The notes under the pieces were generated by a model, which made no database searches, had not been told where the DNA came from, and saw only the letters and a program-made list of their open reading frames with translations. This document shows positions 17,099-26,006 of a DNA stretch of 46,427 nucleotides, piece after piece. The stretch covers positions 1-46,427 of the forward strand of contig JAFEGD010000090.1 of NCBI GenBank assembly GCA_018240245.1. The letters run 5' to 3'. The first letter of the stretch is position 1. Every line of letters begins with the position of its first letter. This stretch comes from Spirochaetota bacterium (GTDB lineage: Bacteria; Spirochaetota; Leptospiria; Turneriellales; Turneriellaceae). Position numbers and translations under genes: made by a program.

Positions 17099-17896
17099 TC
17101 AAAGGACTTTACGCAAAAACGTCAACGTACTCGCCCACGACGCCAAATCGGCTTTGCCGTCGTATTGCATCCCCAGATGCTCGGCATGCCCGTTATTCGC
17201 GCGCACCGTAAAACCGTGTGTCGCTCCGTCGTAGACAATAAACTGGTATTCAATTTTTGCTTTATCGAATTCGCTCTTCAAAGCCTTGATCTGCTCGGGT
17301 TTGACGAATGCATCGGCGCCCCCATGGTGGATTAACAGCGGTTCTTTGATATTTTTCGTGTCGGCGGCGAGCGTCGGAAAGCCGAGCGCGGCATGAAACG
17401 TGACAACGCCTTTAAGGTCTGCGCCCATGAGCGCCGATTCAATCGCCGCCATGCCGCCGAAGCAATAGCCCAACACGACAATTTTTGTCGGGTCGATCTC
17501 TTTGCGCGCTTTTAAGATATTGAGCGCAGTCTCTAAGCGCGAGCGTAAAAGCTTGCGATCTTTGCCATAAGTTCCAGAAAGTTCGCCCGCTTCTTTGTGG
17601 TCTTTTGCGCGAATACCTTTGCCGTACATATCCATTGCAAAGGCAAAGTAGCCGTTCTCGGCGAGCATCTTTGCGCGCATTTTTTCGTAGTCGTCGAGGC
17701 CGTCCCAATCGTGAATCACGAGCACGGCCGCGAGTTTTTTACCCGCGTTCTTAGGGTAGGCGATAAAGCCTTCGAAATCTTTGCCGTCTTGTTGGTACGC
17801 GAGCGTTGCGGTTTCGATGTGCGCGTCGCGCTGATTTTTGGGCGAGCAGGCGAAGAGCAAAAGTGGAGTTATAAAGAAGACTAGTTTTTTTTGCAT
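17099..17896 (-). CDS. Dienelactone hydrolase family lipoprotein
   Basis: A 265-aa protein. A lipoprotein signal (MQKKLVFFITPLLLFACSPK, lipobox LFAC) is followed by an alpha/beta hydrolase of the dienelactone hydrolase family. The nucleophile elbow is GYCFGG, so Cys replaces Ser as in DLH; HHGGADAFV supplies the Asp and DGATHGF the His. The VLVIHDWDGLDD segment carries the oxyanion area. It would act as a surface or periplasmic esterase of unknown substrate. The open frame runs to 17932, but the ATG at 17896 gives the signal peptide. Confidence 0.85.
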   Translation of the reverse strand: MQKKLVFFITPLLLFACSPKNQRDAHIETATLAYQQDGKDFEGFIAYPKNAGKKLAAVLVIHDWDGLDDYEKMRAKMLAENGYFAFAMDMYGKGIRAKDHKEAGELSGTYGKDRKLLRSRLETALNILKARKEIDPTKIVVLGYCFGGMAAIESALMGADLKGVVTFHAALGFPTLAADTKNIKEPLLIHHGGADAFVKPEQIKALKSEFDKAKIEYQFIVYDGATHGFTVRANNGHAEHLGMQYDGKADLASWASTLTFLRKVL

Positions 17897-17983
17897 AAAC
17901 GACTTTTCCGCGATGCCGCCCGCGCGCGTCAAATCGAATTAGCTAGTCGCTTTACCGCCTGTCTCGACCACCCGCCGTAGCGC

Positions 17984-19927
17984 GTGCATGTCGGTGACGA
18001 CCATTTCAAGTACCCGCGTTGGTACGATGCGATTATTGTCGGCGCGGGCCACGCGGGTTGCGACGCTGCGCACGTTTGTGCAAAAGCGGGGTTGAAGACC
18101 CTACTTGTGACAATGTCCTTGGATACAATCGGGCAGATGAGTTGCAACCCATCGATCGGCGGCGTTGCGAAAGGGCACATGGTGCGCGAGGTCGATGCCT
18201 TAGGCGGTCTCATGGGCATTGCAACCGACCGCACCGGCATTCACTATAAAATGCTCAATCGTTCGAAAGGCCCGGCGGTTTGGGGGCCACGCGCACAAGC
18301 CGACAAGAAGCTCTATCAAAACGAAGTGAAGTTCATTCTCGAATCGACGCCGAATCTTGACATTCTGCAAGACAGCGTGGCAGATTTACTAGTGGACGTT
18401 CATGCGACGCATTCGCGTCGCATGATCGTCGGGATAAAAACTCAGCGTAATTTAGAAATTCTCGCACCCGCAATAGTTATTACAACCGGCACTTTCTTGC
18501 GCGGGTTGATTCACGTCGGCGATTTTCAAACGCAGGCGGGGCGCTACGGCGACAAGAGTTCGCAAGAACTCTCACCGTCGTTGAACCGCATCGGTTTTGA
18601 GTTGGGTCGGTTGAAGACCGGCACGCCGCCGCGCATCCACGGCGCGACGATCGACTACGATGCGTTAGACGTACAAAAGCCCGACGCCGCGCCGCAACCT
18701 TTTAGTTATGCTTTCGAGTACGCTGCCGAAAGCCTGTGGCAAAAACAAATCGATTGCCATTTGACGTATACATCCACAAAAACGCACGACATCATTCGCG
18801 GCTCACTCGACCGCTCGCCGCTCTATTCGGGAAAAATTAAATCGGTCGGGCCGCGCTACTGCCCGTCGATCGAAGACAAGGTCGTGCGCTTCGCCGAAAA
18901 AGAACGCCACCAAATTTTCTTAGAGCGCGAGGGGCTGCGTACGCACGAAGTTTACGTCAACGGCATTTCGACGAGTTTGCCCGAAGATGTGCAGTGGGAT
19001 ATCGTACGTTCTATCAAAGGCCTCGAGAACGCGGTTATCATGCGCCCCGGCTATGCGGTCGAATACGACTTCATTCAACCGACCGAACTTTACCCGACGC
19101 TCGAAACGAAAAAAGTTCAGGGGCTCTATCTCGCAGGCCAGATCAACGGTACGACGGGCTACGAAGAAGCCGCAGCGCAGGGCGTTGTCGCCGCCTACAA
19201 TATTATTTATCGCGCGCAGGGTCGCGGCGAATTTGTTCTCAAGCGCGACGAAGCGTACATCGGTGTTCTCATCGACGATCTCGTGAATAAAGGCGTCGAC
19301 GAACCGTACCGCATGTTCACGTCGCGCGCCGAGCACCGCTTGACGCTCAGGCAAGACAACGCCGATTTTCGGCTGATGCGTTACGCGGACGAACTGGGGA
19401 TTAACCCCGATCTCAAAGTCGCTTGCGACGAGAAGTATGCTCGCTATGCTGCGTACAAAAAGGCAATCGCGACAAAAAAACTCAGCGGCGAGCTGATCGA
19501 AAAATTTTCTCGACAAGATATAAACGTACAAAAAGGTACGGCATACGAAGCGATACTACGGCGGCCCCAACTCGACGACACGACGATTCATTCGCTCTTC
19601 GACGACTTGCGGCAAAATCCCGTAGGGGTTTTGCCACAAGTTTCTACCGACGAAGAAATCAAAATTGCAATGGAAGTCAAATACGATGGCTACAACGCGC
19701 GTGAAACGAATCGCTCGCGCCGCCGCGAAGGTAGCGAAGACAAGCCCATTCCCGAAAATCTTAATTACGATCAACTGGGCAGCATCAAATTCGAAGCACG
19801 CGCGAAGCTCAAAAAAATTCGCCCGCTCACTGTCGGCCAAGCGGCGCGCATACCCGGGGTCGATCCTTCGGATATCGATATACTTTTGATTACGCTCGAA
19901 AGTTTGCGGCGGGCGAAAGCGGGCTAA
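17984..19927 (+). CDS. mnmG: tRNA uridine-5-carboxymethylaminomethyl modification enzyme MnmG
   Basis: FAD enzyme that, with MnmE, modifies U34 of certain tRNAs. At 647 aa it is of usual length. FAD fold [13 protein letters not shown] (about 17-29), [43 protein letters not shown], and the C-terminal helical domain with the typical SLRRA end. The GTG start at 17984 lies two codons past an in-frame TAG and 87 bases from the divergent hydrolase gene. The last gene of the division cluster (ftsZ) converges on it. Confidence 0.97.
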   Translation: MHVGDDHFKYPRWYDAIIVGAGHAGCDAAHVCAKAGLKTLLVTMSLDTIGQMSCNPSIGGVAKGHMVREVDALGGLMGIATDRTGIHYKMLNRSKGPAVWGPRAQADKKLYQNEVKFILESTPNLDILQDSVADLLVDVHATHSRRMIVGIKTQRNLEILAPAIVITTGTFLRGLIHVGDFQTQAGRYGDKSSQELSPSLNRIGFELGRLKTGTPPRIHGATIDYDALDVQKPDAAPQPFSYAFEYAAESLWQKQIDCHLTYTSTKTHDIIRGSLDRSPLYSGKIKSVGPRYCPSIEDKVVRFAEKERHQIFLEREGLRTHEVYVNGISTSLPEDVQWDIVRSIKGLENAVIMRPGYAVEYDFIQPTELYPTLETKKVQGLYLAGQINGTTGYEEAAAQGVVAAYNIIYRAQGRGEFVLKRDEAYIGVLIDDLVNKGVDEPYRMFTSRAEHRLTLRQDNADFRLMRYADELGINPDLKVACDEKYARYAAYKKAIATKKLSGELIEKFSRQDINVQKGTAYEAILRRPQLDDTTIHSLFDDLRQNPVGVLPQVSTDEEIKIAMEVKYDGYNARETNRSRRREGSEDKPIPENLNYDQLGSIKFEARAKLKKIRPLTVGQAARIPGVDPSDIDILLITLESLRRAKAG

Positions 19928-19981
19928 GACGCACGCTCTTCGCTTATAACACAAGCTCTAAGACTCCCACTTATCGAACGC

Positions 19982-21136
19982 TCAATTCTCCACTTTCGGC
20001 ATTTTGCGTAAGAACGTCGGTATGTCGTAAGCCGCCGCTTGTACCGAGGCGTCGACACGCGGAAAATCCAACCCCTGCTGCGCCGGGGTACGATACGTCG
20101 CATCTTCGGTACCGGTGCGCGGTAGAATTTGCGGTCTAAATTGCGGCTGCGCCGGTTGCGGCGTCGTCGCGGTCGCTTCTTTGCGGCGATAGCCGGTGGC
20201 GATGACGGTGATCGAAACGTGGTTGTCTTTCGTTTCGTCTTCGGTGAAGCCGACAATGATGACGGCGTCTTTCGAAACCTGTTCGTGAATCTGTTTTTGA
20301 ATTTCGTGGTATTCGTAGAGCGCGAAGTCAGAGCCGCCGACAACGTTGATGAGTACGGCCTGTGCGCCGTCGATTGTCTTGCCATTGAGCAAGGGGTGAT
20401 GGATTGCACTCTGTAATGCTTCGGCGACGCGGTTTTCGCCGGTGCCTTCGCCGAGACCGATAACAGCGTCGCCGTTCTGTCCCATCACGGTACGCACGTC
20501 GGCAAAGTCGACGTTCACAAAACCGGTCGAGTTGATGATGTTGCTGATGCCGCGCACCGCACGGTAAAGCATGTCGTCGATGAGCTTATACGCGGCACCG
20601 ACCGAAGTTTTTTTATCGATCACTTTGAAGATCGCCTCGTTGGGGATTGTGATGAGTGTGTCGACACGGTCGCGTAGGTTGGCCTGACCCTGCTTGGCAA
20701 AATTCATGCGCTTATCGCCTTCGACGATAAAGGGCAAGGTCACGACTCCGACGGTGAGCGCTTTGAGTTCGCGCGCGACTTCGGCGACAATCGGCGCCGC
20801 ACCGGTGCCCGTGCCGCCGCCCATACCGGCGGTAATAAATACCATGTCGGCGCCCTTGAGGACGTTCATAATTTTCTCGCGGTCTTCCATCGCCGCCTGC
20901 GCGCCGACGTCGGGAATACCGCCTGCACCCATGCCGCGCGTAAGTTTAGCGCCAAGCGCAACTTTAACGGGGGCATGCGAGCGTTCGAGTACTTGCTCGT
21001 CGGTATTCATCGCGATGAGCTCGACGCCGTCGAGGTTCATCGACACCATGCGTTCGATTGCGTTCATACCGCCGCCGCCGACGCCGACGACTTTGATCGT
21101 CGCAGGGGATTTCTTTTTTTCTTCAAATGCTAGCAT
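19982..21136 (-). CDS. ftsZ: Cell division GTPase FtsZ
   Basis: Tubulin-like protein forming the Z ring. A 384-aa protein with GVGGGGMNAIERM (18-30), the GTP signature GGGTGTG (106-112), NVDFADVRTVM as the T7 region and the conserved C-terminal peptide DIPTFLRKMPKVEN (371-384) that binds FtsA and other partners, separated by a short linker (about 318-370). Start ATG 21136 has AGGAG five bases upstream. It is the last gene of the AI-2E-like, ftsQ, ftsA, ftsZ cluster. A 21-bp hairpin precedes it. Confidence 0.98.
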   Translation of the reverse strand: MLAFEEKKKSPATIKVVGVGGGGMNAIERMVSMNLDGVELIAMNTDEQVLERSHAPVKVALGAKLTRGMGAGGIPDVGAQAAMEDREKIMNVLKGADMVFITAGMGGGTGTGAAPIVAEVARELKALTVGVVTLPFIVEGDKRMNFAKQGQANLRDRVDTLITIPNEAIFKVIDKKTSVGAAYKLIDDMLYRAVRGISNIINSTGFVNVDFADVRTVMGQNGDAVIGLGEGTGENRVAEALQSAIHHPLLNGKTIDGAQAVLINVVGGSDFALYEYHEIQKQIHEQVSKDAVIIVGFTEDETKDNHVSITVIATGYRRKEATATTPQPAQPQFRPQILPRTGTEDATYRTPAQQGLDFPRVDASVQAAAYDIPTFLRKMPKVEN

Positions 21137-21147
21137 GTTCGCTCCTG

Positions 21148-21192
21148 TCGCGACTCCCCTCTATCCCCTCTGGGGGTAGAGGGGAGTCGCGA
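21148..21192. repeat. 21-bp inverted repeat between ftsA and ftsZ
   Basis: Arms 21148-21168 and 21172-21192 are complementary except for one pair that would be a G-U or A-C wobble in RNA; the loop is 3 bases. It fills the gap between the ftsA stop (21195) and the ftsZ ribosome binding site (21142-21146). No T-tract follows, so it may be a processing or translation-tuning hairpin rather than a terminator. Confidence 0.9.
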
Positions 21193-21194
21193 TA

Positions 21195-22433
21195 TTATAA
21201 ATTTTTTTGCAACCAACTTTTCATTTTACCGAAAAAGTTGCGTCCGGTTTTTTGTATTTCACCCTCGCCGTACCGCGCCTGATACAGGAGCAACCCTGTA
21301 GCAGTGCTGTACGGGGGCGACGCAACTTTATCTGCAATCCCCAACAAGCCCTTTGGATAGGCGACCGACGCACCGAGCCCTAAGACTTCTTCTGCAAGTC
21401 CTACGAGACCTTCGAGCTGCGCCCCGCCTCCCGTAAAAATAATGCCGCCGGCTAAGATATTTTTTCTGCCGGATTTCAAAAGTTCTGTATCGATGAGTTC
21501 GAGCATCTCGCGCATGCGCGCTTCGATGATGAGCGCCATGTCGCGCCGGGGAATCTGTCGCGGTGCGCGCTCGCCGACCGAAGGTACGTCGACCATTTCC
21601 ATCGGGTCGACGTCGGCGGCACGCGCGGTGCCTTTGCGCTTCTTGAGCATTTCTGCCGAGTCGATCGGCGTCTTAAGACCGATCGATAGGTCTTGCGTGA
21701 CGTGTTGCCCGCCCAAGCAAATCGTCGCCGAAAATTCGACGCCGCCGTCGACGTAGATAATAAGATCGATCACGCCCGAGCCGATGTCGCAGATCGCGAC
21801 GCCCAAATCTTTTTCGGCTTCGGTGAGCAGCGCTTGGCTCGACGCGAGCGCGCTCAAGACTTTATTCGAAACGTGGACGCCCGCTTGCTCGACGGCTTTC
21901 TCGGTATTTTGCAACTGTGTGACCGGCGCGGTCACGATGTGTACCTGTGCGTCGAGGCGTACCCCGACCATACCTAAAGGGTCTTTGATGCCCGCTTGGT
22001 CGTCGACTTTGAATTCGCGCGAAAGCACATGCAAAATTTCTTGATCGGCGGGAATACGCACATTCTGCGCCGTGTCAATCACCCGAAATACATCCGCATG
22101 CGTGATGATGCGGTCGCGACCCGTGATTGTGACCATGCCCGTCGCATTGTCGCCGCGCACATTTTTACCCGAGATGTTGATGACAACTTCGTCGATGCTC
22201 ACCGCCGACATGAGTTCGGCTTCTTCGATCGCGTCGTGAATACTTTTTACCGTCTGCTCGATGTTCGTAACAGAGCCGGATTTGACGCCGCGCGCTTCGA
22301 CGACGCCGAGGCCGATAATCTCGACTTCTTCGGGCGAGGCGACGCGCGCGACAATCGCAACGGTCTTACTCGAACCTAAATCGAGCGCCGCAACGATGCG
22401 ACCAACGCCCAAGCCTGTGTTGTCGTAGCTCAA
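21195..22433 (-). CDS. ftsA: Cell division protein FtsA
   Basis: Actin-like protein that anchors FtsZ to the membrane. At 412 aa it has the normal length. ALDLGSSKTVAIVARV (near 15-30) is the first phosphate-binding strand, GDNATGMVTITGRDR the 1C subdomain, AICDIGSGVIDLIIYVDG the second phosphate loop and IIFTGGGAQLEGL the adenosine loop. The C-terminal FFGKMKSWLQKNL is a short amphipathic membrane-targeting helix. The start is a TTG at 22433 overlapping the ftsQ stop as TTGA, with MSYDN as the first residues. Confidence 0.97.
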   Translation of the reverse strand: MSYDNTGLGVGRIVAALDLGSSKTVAIVARVASPEEVEIIGLGVVEARGVKSGSVTNIEQTVKSIHDAIEEAELMSAVSIDEVVINISGKNVRGDNATGMVTITGRDRIITHADVFRVIDTAQNVRIPADQEILHVLSREFKVDDQAGIKDPLGMVGVRLDAQVHIVTAPVTQLQNTEKAVEQAGVHVSNKVLSALASSQALLTEAEKDLGVAICDIGSGVIDLIIYVDGGVEFSATICLGGQHVTQDLSIGLKTPIDSAEMLKKRKGTARAADVDPMEMVDVPSVGERAPRQIPRRDMALIIEARMREMLELIDTELLKSGRKNILAGGIIFTGGGAQLEGLVGLAEEVLGLGASVAYPKGLLGIADKVASPPYSTATGLLLYQARYGEGEIQKTGRNFFGKMKSWLQKNL

Positions 22434-23233
22434 GTGCCTGCCTCGGCAGCGAGGGTAGTATGTTTCATTTCGCGTATAATAGCGCTATTTTCCTGTAGGT
22501 CGACCAACGTGACAGAGCGCGGCAACTTCGCTTCGAGGTACGCATACACGGCCCATAGACGCCGCAAAGTCTCTTCAGAAAAGCGGCCTTCGTAAACCAC
22601 GCACGAGCGCACCCCCGCCGAATAAATGCGATAGCGCCAGATGTCGGATGGTTTTCCGTTATCCGCCGCACTACCGTTACTTAACGGCTTAATCTCGATT
22701 TCGGCGAGGCGCTGCCAAAGGAATGCATACTTTTGCCGCGTCTCTTTCCAAAGCCGAATTATGTCACTTCTTGGAGCAACCGTTGTTTCGTCGCGAAAAG
22801 TCAAGTAGAAAATGACTTTGTCGGGAGTTATATCTTTATGGAGTGTGGCGGCGTTTTCGACGACGGTAAAACCATTGCCGTCTTTTTCGGCAATGCTGCC
22901 GTCGCCGCTTTGCAAGTATTCGAGCCGGCGTTCGGTCAAAGAAATTTGCACGCGCTGTCCCGGAAGGATAGTGACGCGCGCGGTGGCGATGCGCGAGTTC
23001 ATGAGCAGAGCGTCGCGAATTTCGTCGGCGCTGACGCCGTCTTTGGCCGCGCGCAAAAGATAGAGCACAACGTCTTGTACTTCTTTGTCGCTGATAATGC
23101 TATTGCCTTCGCTCGTGATTTGCCAGTCGCCGCTGCCGCCGTGGCGCTTAATCACAAACCATGCCATGAGAATTCCGCCGAGCGCAAAAAGCGCCAAGCC
23201 GGCATAGAGAATGCGTTTGCGCAATGCCGTCAT
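22430..23233 (-). CDS. ftsQ: Cell division protein FtsQ (DivIB-type)
   Basis: A 267-aa bitopic membrane protein. A membrane segment (about 7-28: ILYAGLALFALGGILMAWFVI) is followed by a periplasmic POTRA-like part (WQITSEGNSIISDKEVQDVVLYLL; SRIATARVTILPGQRVQISLTERR) and a beta domain ending LPRSVTLVDLQENSAII. It links the cytoplasmic ring to the periplasmic septal enzymes. The order FtsQ, FtsA, FtsZ and ATGA-type overlaps support the name; sequence alone is less conclusive than for FtsA/FtsZ. Confidence 0.85.
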   Translation of the reverse strand: MTALRKRILYAGLALFALGGILMAWFVIKRHGGSGDWQITSEGNSIISDKEVQDVVLYLLRAAKDGVSADEIRDALLMNSRIATARVTILPGQRVQISLTERRLEYLQSGDGSIAEKDGNGFTVVENAATLHKDITPDKVIFYLTFRDETTVAPRSDIIRLWKETRQKYAFLWQRLAEIEIKPLSNGSAADNGKPSDIWRYRIYSAGVRSCVVYEGRFSEETLRRLWAVYAYLEAKLPRSVTLVDLQENSAIIREMKHTTLAAEAGT

Positions 23234-24366
23234 TTGCGCGGAATTTCAGAGCCTTGCGTTTCGCCGCCGCCGTCGGTGTCGGGCGCATTATACTCTTCGG
23301 AGAAATTGGCGTTCCACTCGCTGATGAGTTCCCAGATGGTGACAAACATGGTGACGATAAACGGGCCTAAGATAAGCCCCTTGATGCCAAATGCATTGAG
23401 CCCGCCGACAATCGCCAAAAATAAAAACAACGGATGTAAGTTGAGATCTTTGTCGAGCAAAATTGGCTTTAAGAGATTTTCTAACAGAAAGTAAAACGCG
23501 AGGCAGGTGATTGCCATGACGATTGCGATTGTCTGGTGGTCGTTAGCGAAAAGATAAATCGCGCCCGGTAGCCAAACGACTGCAGTGCCGATAACCGGTA
23601 TTAACGCGAAAGGTACGGCGACTGCGCCCCACAGCAGCGGTGTGGAGAGTCCGCAGACCCAAAACACAATACCGATGACCGTGCCTTGCGCGATCGAGAC
23701 GACAAAGTTACCTTTGACGACCGTATCGAAAATGCGCACCATGCGGTCGCCGATATGTTTCTCGATTTTGTCGGGAAACGGTAAACTGCGATAGACGGCG
23801 AGGCCGATACGATCGACGCTACGGAAAAGGAAAAACAAAATAAAGATGGCAAAAACAAAATCGACGACAAACTTAAAACCGGTAAGCATCCACCGCCAGC
23901 CTTGTTTGATCGTTTCAAATTGGTTGCTGCGCAACGTTTCGAGAATTTGTGCACGGTATATTTGCAACTGATCGGTGTTGATACTGAAGCGTTCTTGAAT
24001 CCACGGGTTGTTGTGTAAGATTTCCGCAACCTTTTCGGGGGTGAACCAATTATGCGCGAGCACGCTCGCATACCGCGCTTCACCGACGAGCGCAACTACC
24101 AAAAAAGCGACGGGTATAATGAGTATAAGAATTACCGAGAGGGTCGAAATGACGGCGGCGAGTGTGCGACGGCCTTCGAGGCGCTTTAAGAGATAGCGAT
24201 GCGGCGAGCGGAAAAGAATAAAGAGAATACCCGCGATAAAAAACGCATAAATATAACTGTAGTAAACGATGCTGACGAGCGCGAGGAGAAAAAGAAACAA
24301 GCCAAAAAAAACATAGGGTAGAAAGCGATGAAAATCGAGAAAGCTGTAACTACGGTCGAGTTTCAT
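23230..24366 (-). CDS. AI-2E family transporter (PerM/YdiK type)
   Basis: A 378-aa polytopic membrane protein of the AI-2 exporter superfamily. Hydrophobic segments are at about 15-55, 75-95, 155-180, 220-275 and 280-345, with FALIPVIGTAVVWLPGAIYLF and LENLLKPILLDKDLNLHPLFLFLAIVGG as family signatures. A His-containing loop (LHPLFLFLAIVGGLNAFGIKGLILGP) is typical. Members move small organic solutes or ions; the substrate cannot be inferred. It overlaps ftsQ as ATGA and heads the division cluster, a rather unusual position. Confidence 0.9.
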   Translation of the reverse strand: MKLDRSYSFLDFHRFLPYVFFGLFLFLLALVSIVYYSYIYAFFIAGILFILFRSPHRYLLKRLEGRRTLAAVISTLSVILILIIPVAFLVVALVGEARYASVLAHNWFTPEKVAEILHNNPWIQERFSINTDQLQIYRAQILETLRSNQFETIKQGWRWMLTGFKFVVDFVFAIFILFFLFRSVDRIGLAVYRSLPFPDKIEKHIGDRMVRIFDTVVKGNFVVSIAQGTVIGIVFWVCGLSTPLLWGAVAVPFALIPVIGTAVVWLPGAIYLFANDHQTIAIVMAITCLAFYFLLENLLKPILLDKDLNLHPLFLFLAIVGGLNAFGIKGLILGPFIVTMFVTIWELISEWNANFSEEYNAPDTDGGGETQGSEIPRK

Positions 24367-24422
24367 GATACCCGCTGTGCATAATGCGACATAATAGGCC
24401 TACTTGAGTGGCGCGTACAGTA

Positions 24423-24461
24423 GAAAATTGCACTCGCGACGCAGTCGCGAGTGCAATTTTC
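24423..24461. repeat. 18-bp perfect inverted repeat in a divergent gap
   Basis: Arms 24423-24440 and 24444-24461 around GCA. It lies between the start of the AI-2E-like gene (24366, minus) and the start of tatA (24528, plus), so it cannot be the terminator of either neighbour. It is a candidate regulatory or mobile palindrome; see findings. Confidence 0.9.
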
Positions 24462-24527
24462 CGAACTTCAGCTTCCAAAAAACTGTTTACACCCTGTCTT
24501 TTCGGCTTATTCGCCTAAGGCATGGTA

Positions 24528-24839
24528 ATGCTCTTCGGAATGCCCAATTTAGGTGAGATGATTTTTTTGGTCGTCATCATCCTTTTGCTTTTTGGGGGCA
24601 AAAAACTACCCGAGTTGGCGCGTGGGCTCGGTGCGGGTATTCACGAATTTCGTCGCGGCATGAATGCTGGTAACGAGCCGGTCGAAACGCAGACGCATGT
24701 GCCTGAGCGCGATGTTACGCCGCCTGCGCACGAAGAGCAATCGCGTAAGGTGCGCGCAATCCCCGAACCGAAAGCGCGCGGCGGTCGTCCTTCAGCGCGC
24801 CGCACCGCAAAGACAACTAAAACAAAAAAGAAAAAATAA
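24528..24839 (+). CDS. tatA: Sec-independent translocase subunit TatA/E
   Basis: A 103-aa protein. One membrane segment (about 7-22: LGEMIFLVVIILLLFGG) is followed by the hinge FGGKKLPELARGLGAGIHEF (amphipathic helix) and a long polar tail ending KTTKTKKKK. That is the TatA/B layout. The tail is longer than in small TatA, as in many spirochetal versions. tatC is not adjacent. AAGG (24517-24520) lies 7 bases before ATG 24528, so this start is preferred over ATG 24522. The stop overlaps an intrinsic terminator. Confidence 0.88.
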   Translation: MLFGMPNLGEMIFLVVIILLLFGGKKLPELARGLGAGIHEFRRGMNAGNEPVETQTHVPERDVTPPAHEEQSRKVRAIPEPKARGGRPSARRTAKTTKTKKKK

Positions 24840-24869
24840 AAATTACGACGCTTCCGTCGTAATTTTTTT
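24838..24869 (+). terminator. Intrinsic terminator of tatA
   Basis: 13-bp arms (24838-24850 and 24855-24867) around CTTC, with a T run of 7 (24863-24869) on the plus strand. It lies just ahead of argB (24878), so argB either has its own promoter further upstream or depends on partial read-through. Confidence 0.85.
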
Positions 24870-24877
24870 CAAACACT

Positions 24878-25753
24878 ATGCACTCCTTTGAGCGTATCGC
24901 GCATTTACTCGAAGCGCTGCCGTATATTCAACGCTTTGCCGGCAAAACCATCGTTATCAAATACGGCGGCGCGGCGATGGACAAAGCCGACCTGAGCGAC
25001 CGATTTGCGCAAGACGTGGTGATGCTCAAGCTCTGCGGCATCGACCCGGTGATTGTGCACGGCGGCGGGCCGCAGATTAACCAACTTCTCGCACGCCTCG
25101 GCGTCGAATCGAAATTTATCGACGGGCACCGTGTGACGGGCGACGACGAAATGGCCGCCGTTGAAATGGTGCTCGCGGGCGACGTCAACAAGCGCATCGT
25201 CGCGCAGATCGCGCGCGCGGGCGGCAAAGCGGTCGGTATCTCGGGTCGCGACGGTGCGTTAGCGCGCGCGACACGGCATCATCTCGAGAAAAACGAAAAC
25301 GGTAAAATAACGACCATCGATTTAGGGCGTGTCGGCAGTGTGCATCCTCATGACGTCAACGTGCAGGTTTTGAACGCGCTCAAGCAAGGCGGATTTATCC
25401 CTGTGATTGCGCCGATTGCGTTCGACGACGACGGGGCATCGCTCAATATCAATGCCGACACGATGGCGGGGGCGATTGCAGCGGCGCTTGCCGCCGAAAA
25501 GTTGGTTCTCTTGACCGACACACCCGGAGTGATGCACGAGGGTAAGACCTTGACGCGCTTGAATCCGAGCGACGTTGCACGCCTCAAGAAAGAAGGCATC
25601 ATTTCGGGCGGCATGATACCGAAAACCGATTGCGCGGTGGCGGCGGTCGAGAACAAAGTCGGTGCCGCGCACATCATCGACGGCCGCGTGCCGCATGCGC
25701 TTCTACTCGAAATCTTTACCGACACCGGCGTTGGCACGATGATCGTTGGGTGA
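24878..25753 (+). CDS. argB: Acetylglutamate kinase
   Basis: Second step of arginine synthesis, phosphorylation of N-acetylglutamate. 291 aa, normal length. IVIKYGGAAM (25-35) with the phosphate-binding Lys, VIVHGGGPQI, NADTMAGAIAAAL, GISGRDG and SGGMIPKTD are the expected amino acid kinase motifs. It begins 8 bases beyond the tatA terminator, without a clear Shine-Dalgarno (TTTTTCAAACACT). No other arg gene is adjacent. Confidence 0.96.
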   Translation: MHSFERIAHLLEALPYIQRFAGKTIVIKYGGAAMDKADLSDRFAQDVVMLKLCGIDPVIVHGGGPQINQLLARLGVESKFIDGHRVTGDDEMAAVEMVLAGDVNKRIVAQIARAGGKAVGISGRDGALARATRHHLEKNENGKITTIDLGRVGSVHPHDVNVQVLNALKQGGFIPVIAPIAFDDDGASLNINADTMAGAIAAALAAEKLVLLTDTPGVMHEGKTLTRLNPSDVARLKKEGIISGGMIPKTDCAVAAVENKVGAAHIIDGRVPHALLLEIFTDTGVGTMIVG

Positions 25754-26006
25754 GCATCCCCCAGGGCGTAGAAACTCAGTAATCTGTAGATAGGGCTTCC
25801 AGAACTTAGGATAGATCGTTGCGAAATCAAAAGCAGGCGCGGATTGGATATCCCGCGATTTATAGTAAATATCCCGCATCGTATATGCCAGAAATTGATT
25901 CACTGTGTGATATGACACTAACTTAAATAGACGTCTTCATCATTAATGTGGCCTGTACCCATAGCCTGTAAATCGTTTAGTCGCTGGGATCATCTCCGAT
26001 GTTTCC
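25754..26006. other. 253-base gap without a confident gene, possible gene remnant
   Basis: More A/T-rich than the flanks. A minus-strand frame (GTG at 25918 to 25703, 71 codons, overlapping the argB end) reads VNQFLAYTMRDIYYKSRDI and FATIYPKFWKPYLQITEF, with protein-like Tyr/Phe/Trp content but no recognised family and no ribosome binding site. It may be a decayed fragment. No hairpin, promoter or repeat of note was seen. Confidence 0.35.

Noticed and set aside
18920..19531. Minus-strand 203-codon frame opposite mnmG
   Set aside because: Antisense shadow of mnmG.
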